A stretch of 64,000 bases of DNA from Microbacterium sp. 10M-3C3 (lineage in GTDB: Bacteria > Actinomycetota > Actinomycetes > Actinomycetales > Microbacteriaceae): contig NZ_CP034245.1 in the NCBI RefSeq assembly GCF_003931875.1, forward strand, positions 2,294,001 to 2,358,000. The letters are read 5' to 3'. This document shows positions 9,283 to 18,152 of this stretch, piece after piece; the stretch's first letter is position 1; the number at the start of each line of letters is the position of its first letter. Made by a program: the position numbers and the translations under genes. Below the pieces are notes generated by a model that was given only the letters and a program-made list of their open reading frames with translations, was not told where the DNA came from and made no database searches.

Positions 9283-10012
9283 CCAGCGCCTCCGCGAGCG
9301 TGAAGGCGCCGGCGTAGAGCGCCTTGCCCACAATGGCGCCCTCGACACCGAGCGGCACGAGCTCGCGCAGCGCCGCGATGTCGTCGAGGCTCGAGACGCC
9401 GCCCGAGGCGACGACGGGCTTCGGGGTGCGCTCGGTCATCTCGCGCAGCAGCTCGAGATTCGGGCCGCGGAGCGTGCCGTCCTTGGTCACGTCGGTGACG
9501 ACGTAGCGGCTGCATCCGGCGTCTTCGAGCCGGTCGAGCACCGTCCACAGGTCGCCGCCGTCACGGGTCCACCCCCGCGCGGCGAGCGTCGTGCCGCGCA
9601 CGTCCAGGCCCACCGCGACGAGGTCGCCGTAGCGGCCGATGACGTCCGCCGCCCACTCCGGGTTCTCCAGCGCCGCGGTGCCGAGATTGATGCGCGAGGC
9701 GCCGCTGTCGAGGGCCGCCTCGAGCGAGCGGTCGTCGCGGATGCCGCCCGAGAGCTCGACCTGCACGCCGCGCACCTGCTTGATGACCTTGCGCAGCACC
9801 GCGGCGTTACTGCCGCGACCGAAGGCGGCGTCGAGGTCGACGAGGTGGATCCAGCGCGCGCCCTGCTGCGCCCACTCGACGGCGGCGTCGACGGGGTCGC
9901 CGTAGCTGGTCTCGGTGCCTGCCTCGCCCTGCGTCAGACGGACGGCCTTGCCGCCGGCGATGTCGACGGCCGGAAGCAGGATGAGCTCGGGTGTGGACGC
10001 GAAATCGTTCAT
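9266..10012 (-). CDS. hisA: Phosphoribosyl isomerase (HisA, probably PriA-type)
   Basis: TIM-barrel enzyme converting ProFAR to PRFAR in histidine synthesis; 248 residues. Catalytic Asp17 (LLPAVD) and Asp174 ([10 protein letters not shown]) are present. Residues that in mycobacterial PriA allow the additional TrpF reaction also have counterparts here: Arg25 (KAVRLTQ) and Arg146/Trp148 ([12 protein letters not shown]). A dual HisA/TrpF role is therefore likely but not proven. It sits 45 bases after hisH. Confidence 0.93.
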   Translation of the reverse strand: MNDFASTPELILLPAVDIAGGKAVRLTQGEAGTETSYGDPVDAAVEWAQQGARWIHLVDLDAAFGRGSNAAVLRKVIKQVRGVQVELSGGIRDDRSLEAALDSGASRINLGTAALENPEWAADVIGRYGDLVAVGLDVRGTTLAARGWTRDGGDLWTVLDRLEDAGCSRYVVTDVTKDGTLRGPNLELLREMTERTPKPVVASGGVSSLDDIAALRELVPLGVEGAIVGKALYAGAFTLAEALDVAGG

Positions 10013-10057
10013 GGCTCCTCGTGCACGCGCGGGCGGTCGCCGGCGCCGGGCACAAGC

Positions 10058-10732
10058 TCAGAGAGTAGCCGCGCGCAGCCCGCCGATCCAATTGGACAGC
10101 AGGCGGATGCCCGCCTCCCCCGACTTCTCCGGGTGGAACTGCGTCGCCGACAGCGGCCCGTTCTCGACCGCGGCCAGGAACGGCGCGCCGTACGTGCACC
10201 ACGTCAGGGTCGGCGACGGGAACGGCGGCTGCACCTGCAGATGCCACTGCTGCGCGCCGAACGAGTGCACGAAGTAGAAGCGCTCGTTCTCGATGCCGGC
10301 GAACAGGCGCGAGCCCTCGCCCGGCTCGACCGTGTTCCAGCCCATGTGCGGCAGGACGGGGGCATCGAGCTCGGTGACCACGCCCGGCCACTCGCCGAGG
10401 CCCTCGGTGTCGACACCGCGCTCCACGCCCCGTCCGAAGAGCACCTGCATGCCGACGCAGATGCCGAGCACGGGTCGTCCGCCGGCCAGGCGGCGTCCGA
10501 TGAGCTCGTCGCCGCGGCTGGCGCGGAGCGCCTCCATGACGGCCCGGTACGCGCCCACTCCGGGCACGACGAGACCGTCGGCGGCGAGGATCTCCTCGCG
10601 GTCGGAGGTCAGCCGCGCGTCGGCGCCGGCGGCGATGAGCGCCTTGACGGCGGAGTGGACGTTGCCCGACCCGTAGTCGAGGACTGCCACCGACGGGCGG
10701 ACGCCCTCGCGCGGCGCAGCTGCATCGCTCAC
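10058..10732 (-). CDS. hisH: Imidazole glycerol phosphate synthase, glutaminase subunit
   Basis: Class I glutamine amidotransferase that supplies ammonia to HisF for IGP formation; 224 residues. The nucleophile elbow GICVGMQ contains Cys92, and the His/Glu pair is in QFHPEKSG near the C-terminus. The start is GTG at 10732, overlapping the hisB stop by four bases (GTGA). An extra 12 residues precede the usual start of the fold. HisF itself is not in the window. Confidence 0.96.
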   Translation of the reverse strand: MSDAAAPREGVRPSVAVLDYGSGNVHSAVKALIAAGADARLTSDREEILAADGLVVPGVGAYRAVMEALRASRGDELIGRRLAGGRPVLGICVGMQVLFGRGVERGVDTEGLGEWPGVVTELDAPVLPHMGWNTVEPGEGSRLFAGIENERFYFVHSFGAQQWHLQVQPPFPSPTLTWCTYGAPFLAAVENGPLSATQFHPEKSGEAGIRLLSNWIGGLRAATL

Positions 10733-11340
10733 AGCGCGCCCTTGGTGCTCGGGATCCCCTCCACGAGCGGGTCGCGGGCCTTGGCCTGGCGGAATGCGCG
10801 CGCGAACGCCTTGTACTCCGCCTCGGCGATGTGGTGGGGGTCGCGACCCTCCAGCACCCGCACGTGCACGGTCAGGCCGGCGTGGAACGCGATGGCCTCG
10901 AAGGTGTGGCGCACGAGCGATCCGGTGAAGTGACCGCCGATGAGGTGGTGCTCGTACCCCGTCGGCTCCCCCACGTGCATGAGGTAGGGCCGGCCGCTGA
11001 TGTCGACGACGGCCTGCGCGAGCGCCTCGTCGAGGGGCACGAGGGCATCGCCGAAGCGCGCGATGCCGGCCTTGTCGCCCAGGGCCTCGCGGATGGCGTC
11101 GCCGAGAACGATCGCGACGTCTTCGACGGTGTGGTGGGCGTCGATGTGCGTGTCGCCCGTCGCGCGCACCGTCAGGTCGGTGAGCGAGTGCTTCGCGAAC
11201 GCGGTCAGCAGGTGGTCGAAGAACGGCACCGTCGTCTCGATCGTCGAGCGGCCCGTGCCGTCGAGGTCGAGGGTGAGCTCGACGCTCGACTCGCTGGTCT
11301 CGCGCCGCAGGGACGCCGTGCGCGGCGAGCCGTCGGTCAT
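10729..11340 (-). CDS. hisB: Imidazoleglycerol-phosphate dehydratase
   Basis: Mn-dependent dehydration of IGP to imidazole acetol phosphate; 203 residues, the length of a monofunctional HisB without the phosphatase domain. Metal-binding motifs are [14 protein letters not shown] ([14 protein letters not shown]) and the C-terminal [25 protein letters not shown] is also characteristic. The ATG overlaps the hisC stop (ATGA). Confidence 0.97.
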   Translation of the reverse strand: MTDGSPRTASLRRETSESSVELTLDLDGTGRSTIETTVPFFDHLLTAFAKHSLTDLTVRATGDTHIDAHHTVEDVAIVLGDAIREALGDKAGIARFGDALVPLDEALAQAVVDISGRPYLMHVGEPTGYEHHLIGGHFTGSLVRHTFEAIAFHAGLTVHVRVLEGRDPHHIAEAEYKAFARAFRQAKARDPLVEGIPSTKGAL

Positions 11341-12422
11341 GCCCTCGATCCTACCGACGCCAGCGCGTCGAGGAACGCGGTGGTCTCCTCCGCGGTGCCC
11401 GCGGTCACCCGCAGGGCGTGCGGGATGCCGACGTCCCGGATGAGCACGCCGCGGTCGTACAGCGCCTGCCACGTCGCGGCGGGGTCGGGAACGCCGCCGA
11501 ACAGGACGAAGTTCGTCCACGACTCGTGGGGCTCGTAGCCGAGCGCCGACACCGTGGCGGAGATGCGGTCGCGCTGCGACACGATCTCGTCCACCATCGC
11601 GAGCATCGTGGGGGCGTGCGCGAGGGCCCCGAGCGCGGCCGCCTGAGTCAGCGCGCTCAAGTGGTAGGGCAGGCGCACGAGCCGCAGAGCGTCCACGACG
11701 GCGGGGTCGGCTGCGAGATAGCCGACGCGCGCTCCCGCGAAGGCGAAGGCCTTGCTCATCGTGCGCGAGACGATCAGCCGCTCGCGGCCGGGCAGCAGCG
11801 AGAGCGCCGAGCGCTCGTCGCGCGGCGCGAACTCCTGGTAGGCCTCATCCACGATCACGATGCCCGGGGCGACGTCGTACACCGCCTCGATCACGTCGAG
11901 CGTCATCGGCGTGCCGGTGGGGTTGTTGGGGGCGCACAGGAACACGACGTCCGGACCCGTCTCGGCCACCTGCGCGGCAGCCGACTCGGCCGAGACGGTG
12001 AAGTCGCTCTCCCGCGTGCCCGCGAGCCACGTGGCGCCCGTCGCGCGCGTGAGGAGCGGATACATCGAGTACGTCGGCGCGAAGCCGAAGGCCGTGCGCC
12101 CCGGCCCGGCGAAAGCCTGCAGGACATGCTGCAGCACCTCGTTGGAGCCGTTGGCCGCCCAGATCTGCGCTGCGGAGAGACCGTGTCCGAGATAGTCGGC
12201 GAAGGCCTCGCGCAACGCGGTGAACTCACGGTCGGGGTACCGGTTGACATCGCGCAGGGCACGCGCGACGCCGTCGAGGATGTCGTCCGCGACCTCGGAG
12301 GGGATCGGGTGGGTGTTCTCGTTGACGTTGAGGGCGACCGGCAGGGCGGCCTGCGGGGCACCGTAGGGAACGAGCCCGCGCAGGTCGTCGCGGAGCGGGA
12401 GGTCGTCCAGCCGAGTGGTCAT
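11337..12422 (-). CDS. hisC: Histidinol-phosphate aminotransferase
   Basis: PLP-dependent fold-type I transaminase forming histidinol phosphate; 361 residues. Visible landmarks are [14 protein letters not shown] at the N-terminus, CAPNNPTGT, the VDEAYQEF aspartate/tyrosine, and the PLP lysine in [18 protein letters not shown] chose the ATG at 12422 (MTTRLDDL); TAGCAT stands seven bases upstream. It is the first gene of hisC-B-H-A-SseB. hisD, usually next to hisC, is not here. Confidence 0.95.
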   Translation of the reverse strand: MTTRLDDLPLRDDLRGLVPYGAPQAALPVALNVNENTHPIPSEVADDILDGVARALRDVNRYPDREFTALREAFADYLGHGLSAAQIWAANGSNEVLQHVLQAFAGPGRTAFGFAPTYSMYPLLTRATGATWLAGTRESDFTVSAESAAAQVAETGPDVVFLCAPNNPTGTPMTLDVIEAVYDVAPGIVIVDEAYQEFAPRDERSALSLLPGRERLIVSRTMSKAFAFAGARVGYLAADPAVVDALRLVRLPYHLSALTQAAALGALAHAPTMLAMVDEIVSQRDRISATVSALGYEPHESWTNFVLFGGVPDPAATWQALYDRGVLIRDVGIPHALRVTAGTAEETTAFLDALASVGSRA

Positions 12423-12429
12423 TCTCCCC

Positions 12430-12435
12430 ATGCTA
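12430..12435 (-). promoter_or_regulatory. -10 element of the his operon
   Basis: TAGCAT on the minus strand, seven bases before the hisC ATG. It supports the 12422 start over the upstream ATG at 12446. Confidence 0.45.
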
Positions 12436-12465
12436 CGGCGCGACACCCGGCCGGCCGGCGCCGGC

Positions 12466-12846
12466 TCAGCCCGCGGGGGCGTACTCCGCCGGGATCGCGA
12501 GGCGCTGCCCAGCCGCGACCGACGAGGACTCCAGAGCGTTCAGCCGGGCGATCGCGTCGACGACGTCGCGCGGGTCGGCGGCGGGCGCCACCTCCTGGGC
12601 GATCGACCACAGCGAGTCGCCGGGCATGACGGTGATCTCCGCGAAGGAGCCGGCGGGTGCGCCCGCCGAATCGGTCGCGATGGCGGATCCTCCGCCGAGG
12701 GCGGCGAGCGCGATGGCCGCTGCGACCGGCACCGCTGCGAGGGCCGCGAGCACGCGACGGCCGCGGGCCGTGAGCCGCAGGCGCGTGCGACGGACGACGG
12801 TGGCGCCGACGCCGGTGGGGCGGATGGAGCTCGCGATCGTGGTCAT
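12466..12846 (-). CDS. LysM-domain membrane protein, probable SOS-linked division suppressor
   Basis: 126-residue protein with a basic N-terminus, one membrane segment (about 32-53) and a single extracytoplasmic LysM domain (about 69-117: [33 protein letters not shown]). A LysM protein divergent from lexA is the arrangement of B. subtilis YneA, C. glutamicum DivS and M. tuberculosis Rv2719c. All three are induced by DNA damage and delay division. That role here is inference from context. A clear Shine-Dalgarno (AGGAGG) lies before the ATG at 12846. Confidence 0.85.
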   Translation of the reverse strand: MTTIASSIRPTGVGATVVRRTRLRLTARGRRVLAALAAVPVAAAIALAALGGGSAIATDSAGAPAGSFAEITVMPGDSLWSIAQEVAPAADPRDVVDAIARLNALESSSVAAGQRLAIPAEYAPAG

Positions 12847-12863
12847 GGTTCCTCCTGGGCGGA

Positions 12864-12907
12864 AGATTCGCATCCGACCCTCGGCCGGGAGAGCCGGATG
12901 CGAATCT
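12864..12907. repeat. 13-base inverted repeat in the LysM gene leader
   Basis: Perfect arms at 12864-12876 (AGATTCGCATCCG) and 12895-12907, separated by 18 bases, lying between the LysM gene and lexA. On the plus strand it is followed by TGTTTTCC, so it could stop plus-strand transcription. On the minus strand it would form a hairpin just upstream of the LysM ribosome-binding site. Confidence 0.6.
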
Positions 12908-12913
12908 GTTTTC

Positions 12914-12927
12914 CGAATCTATCTTCG
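12914..12927. promoter_or_regulatory. lexA: Candidate LexA-binding SOS box between LysM gene and lexA
   Basis: CGAA-N6-TTCG (CGAATCTATCTTCG), continuing AT. It shares 12 of 16 bases with the palindrome upstream of recA (25168-25183), including TCTTCGAT. It lies just before a TACAGT -10-like hexamer (12929-12934) directed at lexA, so LexA bound here could block its own promoter and the divergent LysM promoter. Confidence 0.6.
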
Positions 12928-13102
12928 ATACAGTCCGAGTGTCAACCGGCCCGCGGATCGGAATCGGATCGAACGCGACACGCGGTGCGCTGCTCGATCC
13001 GTGCCGCGCCAGCGGATACGGTTTCGACAGCGGAAGACCATCACGGACCTCCGACATTCGAAGACCGGTGCCTTTCCGGCGGCCCGGGAGGGAGAGCACG
13101 AC

Positions 13103-13795
13103 ATGTCCGATGCCACGGCCGACGCGACCGTCCGAGAGAAGCCGCAGACCCGTCGCCGGCGCAGCCTCAGCGACAAGCAGCTCGCGATCCTCGAAGTCAT
13201 CCAGCGCTCGATCGCGCGGTACGGCTACCCGCCGAGCATGCGCGAGATCGGCGACGCCGTCGGGCTGAAGTCGCTCTCGAGCGTCACGCATCAGCTCAAC
13301 CAGCTCGAGCTCAGCGGCTACCTCCGCCGCGACCCCGGCAAGACCCGGGCGATGGAGGTGCTGATCGACCTCCCGGGGACGGCGGCGGAGAATCCCGCCG
13401 ACACCGCCCCCGCGCTCGGGGACGCCGCACTCGTCCCGCTCGTCGGCCGTATCGCCGCGGGCGTGCCGATCACCGCCGACCAGCAGGTCGAGGAGATCTT
13501 CCCGCTCCCTCGCCAGCTCGTCGGCAAGGGCGAGCTGTTCATGCTCAAGGTGTCGGGCGACTCGATGATCGACGCCGCGATCTGCGACGGCGACTGGGTG
13601 GTCGTGCGCGCGCAGGCGACCGCCGACAACGGCGACATCGTCGCCGCGATGCTCGAGGGCGAGGCGACCGTGAAGACGTTCCGCCGCCGCGACGGCCACA
13701 CGTGGCTCCTGCCGCGCAACACCGCCTTCGAGCCGATCCTGGGCGATGAGGCGACGGTGCTCGGCAAGGTGGTCGCCGTCCTCCGCGCGGTCTGA
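13103..13795 (+). CDS. lexA: SOS-response repressor LexA
   Basis: Self-cleaving transcriptional repressor of the DNA-damage response; 230 residues. The winged-helix DNA-binding domain spans about 22-88 ([37 protein letters not shown]). The S24 peptidase domain has the Ala119-Gly120 cleavage bond (GRIAAG), catalytic Ser154 (VSGDSM) and Lys191 (ATVKTF). GGGAGGGAGAG precedes the ATG. It is divergent from the LysM gene and 32 bases upstream of the S9 peptidase. Confidence 0.98.
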   Translation: MSDATADATVREKPQTRRRRSLSDKQLAILEVIQRSIARYGYPPSMREIGDAVGLKSLSSVTHQLNQLELSGYLRRDPGKTRAMEVLIDLPGTAAENPADTAPALGDAALVPLVGRIAAGVPITADQQVEEIFPLPRQLVGKGELFMLKVSGDSMIDAAICDGDWVVVRAQATADNGDIVAAMLEGEATVKTFRRRDGHTWLLPRNTAFEPILGDEATVLGKVVAVLRAV

Positions 13796-13815
13796 ACCGG
13801 CCGGGCCGCCCTGTC

Positions 13816-13821
13816 TAGGCT
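13816..13821 (+). promoter_or_regulatory. -10 element for the S9 peptidase
   Basis: TAGGCT, six bases before the ATG at 13828, only 20 bases after the lexA stop. Confidence 0.5.
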
Positions 13822-13827
13822 GGGCGG

Positions 13828-15732
13828 ATGACCCGGATCCTCCCGTACGGCTCGTGGCCGTCGCCCCTGGACGCCCGGCTCGTCGCCGGCGCGTCGCCGC
13901 GCATCGACGGCGCCCGGTTCGTCGGCGACGAGATCTGGTGGGGCCAGACCGTGCCCGAGGAGGGCGGTCGCGTCACGGTGCGCCGGCGCCGCGCCGACGG
14001 ACGCGTCGACGACCTCCTCGCCGCTCCGCTCAGCGCCCGCTCGCGCGTGCACGAGTACGGCGGCGGGGCATGGACGGCCACCGAGGCCGGCGAGCTCGTC
14101 TTCGTCGACGGCGCCGATCAGCGCGTGCGCGTGCGACGGCCGGACGGTGCGCTCGCCGATCTCACCGCCGCCGAGGACGGTGTCGCGTACGGCGGGCTGC
14201 ACACGCGCGCGGGCCTCCTTCTCGCGGTGCGCGAGCGCCCGCACCGCAGCGGGTCGGCGCGCGAGATCGTGGCGGTGCCGCTCGACGGCGGCGCCGCGAC
14301 CGATCCGGAGCTCGTCCGGGCGCTCGTCGGCGAGAGCGATTTCCTCGCGCAGCCCACGCTGTCCCCGGACGGCGGAGAGCTCGCGTGGATCGCGTGGGAC
14401 CACCCCGACATGCCGTGGGATCGCACGCAGCTGCGCCGCGGCCGCGTCGAGGACGAGAAGGTGACGGCCTGGTCGGTCGTCGCGGGTGGGCACAGCGCCC
14501 CGCTGCAGCCGGAGTGGCGCGGCGACGACCTGTTCTTCGTCGACGACCCGACCGGGCGGTGGAACCTGTGGCGCGCGAGGGCCGGTGCCGCGCCGGAACC
14601 CTACGCGGCGGCCGACGCCGACACGGGCGGCGCCCTGTGGGTGCTGGGGTCGCGGTGGTACGGGCTGGTCGACGGCGGCGTCGTGGCCGTCCGCACCGAC
14701 GGCGGTGACCGCATCGTCCTCGCCGCCGCGGACGGCGTCCGCGACCTGGACACCCCCGTCGTCGCGGGCGGCCTCGTCGAGCACACGCGTGGCTCGCAGG
14801 CGCTCGTGTCGGGATCGACGGCCGACGGCGGCGCCGGCCTGTGGCGCGTGGACATCGCCACGGGCGAGGTGACGCGCATCGCCGGCGGCGACGGCGCCAT
14901 CGGGGCGGAGTGGATGCCGCGTGCGCACCCGCTAGCGGCGGCCGGTCCGCACGGGCCCGTGCACGCCTTCGCCTACCCGCCCACGCACCCCGACGTCGAG
15001 GGCCCGGACGACGCCCGGCCGCCCTACCTCGTGTGGGTTCACGGCGGTCCGACCGCGCACGTCGGCCCCGCCGCATCCGCGAAGACCGCCTATTTCACCA
15101 GTCGAGGCATCGGCGTGCTCGACGTCAACTACGGCGGCTCCACCGGCTATGGCCGGGAGTACCGCGAGCGCCTTCGGGGACAGTGGGGTCTCGTCGACGT
15201 CGACGACGTCGCCGCCGCCGCCTCCGCCCTCGTGACGCGCGGCGATGCGGATGCGGCGCGCCTCGTGATCGAGGGCGGCTCGGCGGGAGGCTGGACGGTG
15301 CTGGCCGCGCTGACCCGCACCGACGTCTTCGCCGCCGGCGTCGCGCGGTACGCGGTGGGCGACGCGCGCGCCCTGGCCGCCGACACGCACGAGTTCGAGT
15401 CGCGCTACCTCGACGGGCTCATCGGTCCGCTCCCGGAGGCGGAGGCGGTCTACGACGAACGATCGCCGCTCACGCATCCGGACCGATTCCGCGTGCCGCT
15501 GCTGATCCTCCAGGGCGCCGAGGACCGCGTCGTGCCCCCCGCCCAGGCGGAGGCCATCCGTGCGGCCCTCGCGGAGCGCGGCGTGCCGCATCTGGCGGTC
15601 GTCTACGACGGCGAGGGCCACGGCTTCCGTCGCGCGGAGACGATCGTGCACGCGCTCGAGACGGAGCTGGCGTTCCTCGGGGCGGTGCTGGGCTTCGACC
15701 CGCCGGGCGTCCCTCCGATCACGCTCGAGTGA
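13828..15732 (+). CDS. S9-family prolyl oligopeptidase/acylaminoacyl peptidase
   Basis: Cytoplasmic serine peptidase of the prolyl oligopeptidase class; 634 residues. An N-terminal beta-propeller (about 1-370, repeated W/Y-rich blades such as LSPDGGELAWIAWD) is followed by an alpha/beta hydrolase domain. The triad is Ser485 (GGSAGG), Asp566 (AEDRVV) and His598 (GEGHGF); WVHGGP supplies the oxyanion region. There is no signal peptide. Its last codons overlap the left arm of a strong hairpin shared with convergent hflX. Confidence 0.93.
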   Translation: MTRILPYGSWPSPLDARLVAGASPRIDGARFVGDEIWWGQTVPEEGGRVTVRRRRADGRVDDLLAAPLSARSRVHEYGGGAWTATEAGELVFVDGADQRVRVRRPDGALADLTAAEDGVAYGGLHTRAGLLLAVRERPHRSGSAREIVAVPLDGGAATDPELVRALVGESDFLAQPTLSPDGGELAWIAWDHPDMPWDRTQLRRGRVEDEKVTAWSVVAGGHSAPLQPEWRGDDLFFVDDPTGRWNLWRARAGAAPEPYAAADADTGGALWVLGSRWYGLVDGGVVAVRTDGGDRIVLAAADGVRDLDTPVVAGGLVEHTRGSQALVSGSTADGGAGLWRVDIATGEVTRIAGGDGAIGAEWMPRAHPLAAAGPHGPVHAFAYPPTHPDVEGPDDARPPYLVWVHGGPTAHVGPAASAKTAYFTSRGIGVLDVNYGGSTGYGREYRERLRGQWGLVDVDDVAAAASALVTRGDADAARLVIEGGSAGGWTVLAALTRTDVFAAGVARYAVGDARALAADTHEFESRYLDGLIGPLPEAEAVYDERSPLTHPDRFRVPLLILQGAEDRVVPPAQAEAIRAALAERGVPHLAVVYDGEGHGFRRAETIVHALETELAFLGAVLGFDPPGVPPITLE

Positions 15733-15742
15733 TCGGAGGGAC
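15709..15742. terminator. Bidirectional terminator between S9 peptidase gene and hflX
   Basis: Perfect 14-base arms (15709-15722 and 15729-15742) with a GCTCGA loop. The hairpin spans the S9 stop codon (15730-15732) and ends nine bases before the hflX stop, serving both converging transcripts. Confidence 0.75.
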
Positions 15743-15750
15743 GGACGCGC

Positions 15751-17292
15751 TCACGCCCGGAAGGGGGCCAGCTCGGCGGCGAGACGCTCGCCCACGTGCG
15801 CGTGGAGGAACGTGCCTTCGGCGCGGTGCTCCTGCGTCACGATGAGCCCCGACGCGTGCGCGGCCGACACGAGGTCGCCGCGGTCGTAGGGGACGACCGC
15901 GCGCACCTCGACGGCGGGCAGCGGCAGGGCGTCCTCGACGACCTGTCGCAGCTCCTGGATGCCCTCGCCCGTGCGCGACGACACGAACAGCGCGCTCGGC
16001 TCGAGACCGCGCAGCACGAGGCGGGTGTCGTCGTCGACCAGATCGGCCTTGTTGAACACGACGATCTCACGCGTCGAGCGCGCGCCCACGTCGCCCATGA
16101 CATCTCGCACGGTGGCCAGCTGCGCCGCGGGATCGGGGTGGGATCCGTCCACGACGTGCACGATGACGTCCGCGTCGGCGACCTCCTCGAGCGTCGAGCG
16201 GAACGCCTCGACGAGCTGGTGCGGCAGGTTGCGCACGAAGCCGACGGTGTCGGTCAGCGTGAAGACGCGGCCGTCCGAGGTCTCCGAGCGGCGCACGGTG
16301 GCGTCGAGGGTCGCGAACAGCGCGTTCTCCACGAGCACGCCCGCCCGCGTGAGGCGGTTCAGCAGGCTCGACTTGCCGGCGTTGGTGTACCCGGCGATCG
16401 CGACGGCGGGGATCGTGTTGCGCTTGCGCTCGGCGCGCTTGGCGTCGCGCGCCGGCGCGAAGTCGCGGATCTGGCGGCGCAGCTGCGCCATCCGGGTGCG
16501 GATGCGGCGCCGATCAAGCTCGATCTTCGTCTCACCCGGTCCGCGCGAGCCCATGCCCGCGCCGCCGGCGCCGACCTGCCCACCGGCCTGCCGGCTCATC
16601 GAGTCGCCCCAGCCTCGCAGGCGCGGCAGCAGGTACTCGAGCTGCGCGAGCTCGACCTGCGCCTTGCCCTCGCGGCTCTTGGCGTGCTGGCTGAAGATGT
16701 CCAGGATGACGGTCGTGCGGTCGATGACCTTGACCTTCACGACGTCCTCGAGCGCACGCCGCTGGCTGGGTGCGAGCTCGGTGTCGGCGATGACGGTGTC
16801 GGCGCCGACCGCGGCGACGATGTCGCGCAGCTCCTCGGCCTTGCCGCGCCCGACGTAGGTCGCGGGGTCGGGGTGGGGGCGGCGCTGCAGCACGCCGTCG
16901 AGCACCACCGCGCCGGCCGTCTCGGCGAGCGCAGCGAGCTCGCGCAGCGAGTTCTCCGCGTCCTCCTGCTCGCCCTGGGGGTGCACGCCCACGAGCACGA
17001 CGTTCTCCAGGCGCAGCTGCCGGTACTCGACCTCCGTGACGTCTTCGAGCTCGGTCGAGAGGCCGACCACGCGCCGCAGGGCCGCGCGCTCCTCCCGGTC
17101 CCACTGCTCGCCGTCGGTGTCGCCGTACGCGACCGTGGCGGCGTCCTGCAGCGCCTGGGCGGCGCCGAAGACGCGGACCCCGGAGTGCGCGTCGGCGCGC
17201 GCGAGCACCCGCTCCACCGGGTCCACCGGCGCGTCGGTCGTGCTCGTCCCGGGCACCTCGTGCCCGTTCCGGGGTGTGGTGGTTTCCGTCAT
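15751..17292 (-). CDS. hflX: Ribosome-associated GTPase HflX
   Basis: GTPase that binds 50S subunits and splits stalled or stress-inactivated ribosomes; 513 residues from the ATG at 17292. The N-terminal HflX domain (about 50-250) includes THPD-rich ATYVGRGKAEEL and the coiled linker with GAGGAGMGSRGPGE. The G domain has G1 GYTNAGKSS, G3 DTVGF and G4 NKAD. The start at 17292 follows GGAAGGAAACG. A TAGAGT hexamer six bases before the in-frame ATG at 17337 allows a leaderless form 15 residues longer. Confidence 0.95.
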   Translation of the reverse strand: MTETTTPRNGHEVPGTSTTDAPVDPVERVLARADAHSGVRVFGAAQALQDAATVAYGDTDGEQWDREERAALRRVVGLSTELEDVTEVEYRQLRLENVVLVGVHPQGEQEDAENSLRELAALAETAGAVVLDGVLQRRPHPDPATYVGRGKAEELRDIVAAVGADTVIADTELAPSQRRALEDVVKVKVIDRTTVILDIFSQHAKSREGKAQVELAQLEYLLPRLRGWGDSMSRQAGGQVGAGGAGMGSRGPGETKIELDRRRIRTRMAQLRRQIRDFAPARDAKRAERKRNTIPAVAIAGYTNAGKSSLLNRLTRAGVLVENALFATLDATVRRSETSDGRVFTLTDTVGFVRNLPHQLVEAFRSTLEEVADADVIVHVVDGSHPDPAAQLATVRDVMGDVGARSTREIVVFNKADLVDDDTRLVLRGLEPSALFVSSRTGEGIQELRQVVEDALPLPAVEVRAVVPYDRGDLVSAAHASGLIVTQEHRAEGTFLHAHVGERLAAELAPFRA

Positions 17293-17343
17293 CGTTTCCT
17301 TCCGCATCGCTGCGGCGGGGCTCCCCCGCCGGAGCATCCTTGC

Positions 17344-17349
17344 ACTCTA
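17344..17349 (-). promoter_or_regulatory. -10 element for hflX
   Basis: TAGAGT on the minus strand, six bases before the in-frame ATG at 17337, which lies upstream of the annotated hflX start. Confidence 0.45.
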
Positions 17350-17377
17350 GCCCTCCCCCGTCGGCGACGCTCTCCGC

Positions 17378-17383
17378 TACGCT
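17378..17383 (+). promoter_or_regulatory. -10 element for the methyltransferase at 17390
   Basis: TACGCT, six bases before the ATG, divergent from the hflX promoter about 30 bases away. Confidence 0.5.
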
Positions 17384-17389
17384 TCCCGC

Positions 17390-18034
17390 ATGGCCAGCGG
17401 GGAGCACTATTTCAGCGCGTCACCGTCCAGTGCCGAACAGCTGCGCCGCATCCGCGTGACCCTCGCGGGTCGCGAACGCCGGCTGTGGACCGCATCCGGG
17501 GTGTTCAGTCCCGACCGGCTGGATGCCGGCACCGCCGTGCTGCTCGCTCGCACTCCCCCGCCGCCGCCCGGAGGTCATCTTCTCGACCTCGGCTGCGGCT
17601 GGGGACCGATCGCACTGTCGCTCGCCGTCGAGTCGCCTCGGGCGACCGTGTGGGCCGTGGACGTGAACGAACGAGCGCTCGATCTCGTGCGCCGTAACGC
17701 GCACGAGCTGGGACTCGATAACGTCAACGCCGTGCGGCCCGAAGATGTTCCCGACGACGTCGTGTTCCGCACCATCCGGTCCAATCCGCCGATCCGCGTC
17801 GGCAAGAACGAGCTGCACGGCATGCTCGAGCGCTGGATCCCGCGCCTGGACGAGCGCAGCGACGCATGGCTGGTCGTCGCCCGCAACCTCGGCTCCGACT
17901 CGCTGCAGCGCTGGATCGCCGCGACGTTCCCCCGCGGTTTCAGCGTGGGCCGGGCGGCCACCGGCCGCGGCTACCGCGTGCTCAAGGTGCGCCGGCACGG
18001 CACGCCGGCCACCGGCACGATCGCGCTGCCCTGA
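17390..18034 (+). CDS. Class I SAM methyltransferase, RsmC/RlmG-like
   Basis: Probable N2-guanine rRNA methyltransferase of the MTS (methyltransferase small) family; 214 residues, equal to the catalytic half of RsmC/RlmG. The N-terminus HYFSASPSS and GVFSPDRLD are typical. Motif I is LLDLGCGWGP (64-73) and the catalytic SNPP is at 131-134. Which rRNA residue is modified cannot be told. It is divergent from hflX; about 120 bases precede the following MFS gene. Confidence 0.88.
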   Translation: MASGEHYFSASPSSAEQLRRIRVTLAGRERRLWTASGVFSPDRLDAGTAVLLARTPPPPPGGHLLDLGCGWGPIALSLAVESPRATVWAVDVNERALDLVRRNAHELGLDNVNAVRPEDVPDDVVFRTIRSNPPIRVGKNELHGMLERWIPRLDERSDAWLVVARNLGSDSLQRWIAATFPRGFSVGRAATGRGYRVLKVRRHGTPATGTIALP

Positions 18035-18152
18035 CGCGGTCGCTCTGCCTTGGCGCGGTCGCGCAGCCGGCCGCGCAGCCCCTAGGCTGGGCGCAGACGT
18101 GACAGGGCCGACAGCGCGATCCGTGGTGGGGGACGCGCCGATCGGAGACGCC

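Noticed and set aside
12419..13699. 426-codon minus-strand frame across lexA and the LysM gene
   Set aside because: Lacks any family signature and overlaps LexA and the LysM protein, both clearly real.
18099..18152. In-frame GTG 18 codons upstream of the MFS start
   Set aside because: The added residues are not membrane-like and the ATG at 18153 has a proper Shine-Dalgarno; the TAGGCT spacing (ten bases) does not suit a leaderless GTG.
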